Positions 62,904 to 64,000 of a stretch of 64,000 bases of DNA are shown here, in pieces. Made by a program: the position numbers and the translations under genes. How positions within the stretch are numbered: the stretch's first letter is position 1; every line of letters starts with the position of its first letter. The stretch is from Agroathelia rolfsii (Eukaryota; Basidiomycota; Agaricomycetes; Amylocorticiales; Amylocorticiaceae): the NCBI GenBank assembly GCA_018343915.1, contig JABRWF010000003.1:62001-126000 (forward strand), given 5' to 3'. Below the pieces are notes generated by a model. The model saw only the letters and a program-made list of their open reading frames with translations, searched no databases and was not told where the DNA came from.

Positions 62904-63895
62904 GGACCCAATGAATGACGATGAAACAGCCCCGAGAGACTTACCCGTAAGATCTCCACTTCACGCACGAAGCTGACACGCGTCCTGTCGTCCTGGCGCC
63001 GTGTCAGCTTTAGGGCGACGAGACGAACCCGTGAGGCGTCGTCATGATCCGAGTCCCGCGGCGCAGCTCCGGACGGAGCTTCGCCGTGCGTCTGGTTGAG
63101 GTACACGCTGCGGGATGAGCCGACACTGCCAGCGCGCGCCAGGGGCATCCAGGGGCGTGTACCATCGAGTGGACTGAGGCGCTCGCGGCGTGTATGTGAC
63201 GACATTTTGCGGGGACGCTTCTTCTCGAGCGCTGTGGACGGTGATGCGAGCCATACGGTGGAGAATGTGCCTTGGCCGAGTTGCTGGAGGAGGGTAAAGG
63301 AGAGAGGATGATCGGGGTCTGTGATGACGGCTCCGGCGGTGTGAGAAGTCGGCAATGATGGTGATATTGTTGCCGTAGGAGACTCGACTATGTCCACCTT
63401 GGGCGGCGGAGGAGGGCTGTTGACGGGCGTAGGCAGCTGACGGTGTTCGACCTGGTTCTTGCTGTCATCGACGGTGGTATGTCGGGATGGAAACAGGCGA
63501 GAGAGGATGGAATTAGGGGTAGTCGAGCGCACACTTGGGGGCGGGGTGGGGTAGTCGTCGAGAGAGGGGGTTGCAAAGAAATCAAAGTTCAAGGAACGTG
63601 GGGGACGCTGGAGCTGGTGTGCAGCGGCCGAGGGAGGGGAGGGAGGGAATGTGAGAGAGGTAGGAGAGGTGGAATAATCAGAGGAGAAGAAGGCATCTGT
63701 CTTTGAGGTCTTTGGGGTCGATATGGGCTCAGAGGGGGAGACCAAGTCAGAGACCGAGGTCGCAAAGGATGTGGTCGATGCCAGAGAGAGGGTGCTGCTG
63801 ATATGGCTCAGATTTGAGCGAGGGGACCAGTTTGAGGCCGGGGACGAGGGGGAGGATGTATGCATCGAGGAAGGATTGTTGACCTGGAGATACAT
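61678..63895 (-). CDS. Serine/threonine protein kinase with a long glycine-loop insertion
   Basis: Three exons (63895-62945, 62810-62579, 62378-61678) give 627 residues. The first ~200 residues are Ser/Pro/Thr-rich and probably disordered. The kinase domain starts LLQQLGQGTFSTVW, and the catalytic Lys is in VALKL, but about 80 residues rich in Arg, Ser and Asp lie between them where most kinases have about 15. It continues REVEILR-HISHPAIVSHL, HRDIKLEN-ILL (rebuilt across intron 2), DFGLARF, the CGSEAYAAPE activation segment and WACGVVLYAL. The C-terminal tail is acidic (DDDHDEDE). It looks CAMK-like, near fungal Nnk1/Frk1-type kinases, but the subfamily is uncertain. The ATG at 63895 has a strong context (CCGCCATG); the upstream region leaves the window at 64,000. 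Confidence 0.88.
62505..62540. repeat. GAT/GGT trinucleotide microsatellite in kinase intron 2
   Basis: A run of GAT (ATG) units passing into GGT units, inside the 200-nt second intron of the kinase gene. Confidence 0.85.
62858..62899. repeat. 42-base poly(A) run in kinase intron 1
   Basis: On the coding (minus) strand it is a 42-T run that lies within the first intron, about 45 nt upstream of the acceptor. Length is likely polymorphic and prone to assembly error. Confidence 0.9.
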
Positions 63896-64000
63896 GGCGG
63901 CGGTACTCTCAGCAGCAGCAGCAATAGCAGTTTATATGGGACGGAAGTGTTAGTGCTGGGAGGGGAGTGAAAATCAAATTAGGGAGGGGATGACGAAATA

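Overview
The window is nuclear DNA of a filamentous fungus, most probably a mushroom-forming basidiomycete (Agaricomycetes). Genes are dense in short introns (about 48-75 nt). The housekeeping proteins (Cdc42, Rab11/Ypt31, adenylate kinase, Wbp1/OST48, Rtf2, a class I-III chitin synthase) are fungal in type. Secreted enzyme families have expanded in tandem, and relics of Crinkler-like and RecQ-like genes occur, as is common in Agaricomycetes. There is no tRNA, rRNA, CRISPR array or prokaryotic feature. Exon boundaries were built by hand from splice signals, reading frame and family conservation; no alignment search was run.

Layout. 0-9 kb: CLASP/Stu1 (-), CDC42 (+), a possible small secreted peptide (-), and an SF3b49/Hsh49-type splicing factor (+). 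9.5-19 kb: a small secreted cupin-like protein, chitin synthase (+), Rtf2 (-) sharing a short divergent promoter with Rab11 (+), a candidate tRNA-derived SINE, and a TRIC-like ER membrane protein. 19.4-30.6 kb: five tandem epoxide hydrolases (EH1-EH5), the first with a one-base frameshift, the last two inside a recent ~3.3 kb tandem duplication. 32-34.4 kb: adenylate kinase (+) and an LACTB2-like metallo-beta-lactamase-fold protein (-). 34.9-51.7 kb: a second cupin-like gene (-), then five tandem secreted SGNH/GDSL esterases resembling carbohydrate esterase family 16 (called CE1-CE5 here), interrupted by a decayed Crinkler-like gene and by a RecQ-helicase relic lying between imperfect inverted repeats. 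52-64 kb: Wbp1 (-), ribokinase (-), two tandem medium-chain dehydrogenase/reductase genes (-), of which the second is a pseudogene, and a Ser/Thr kinase (-).

How the genes may work together. Housekeeping genes flank an accessory block (about 19-51 kb) of detoxification and secreted hydrolytic enzymes that grew by local duplication. The esterase copies share an upstream CGG-N-CCG element and three epoxide hydrolases share a CCGATCGG element about 95 bp before the ATG. Both are candidate Zn2Cys6-factor sites, but common descent explains the conservation equally well. The most unusual gene architecture is very small exons: a 5-nt exon inside the Rab11 GTPase, and paired 20-nt and 11-nt exons around the catalytic Asp/His of every CE gene. 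No wholly new system was recognised; the strongest candidates are listed as findings.
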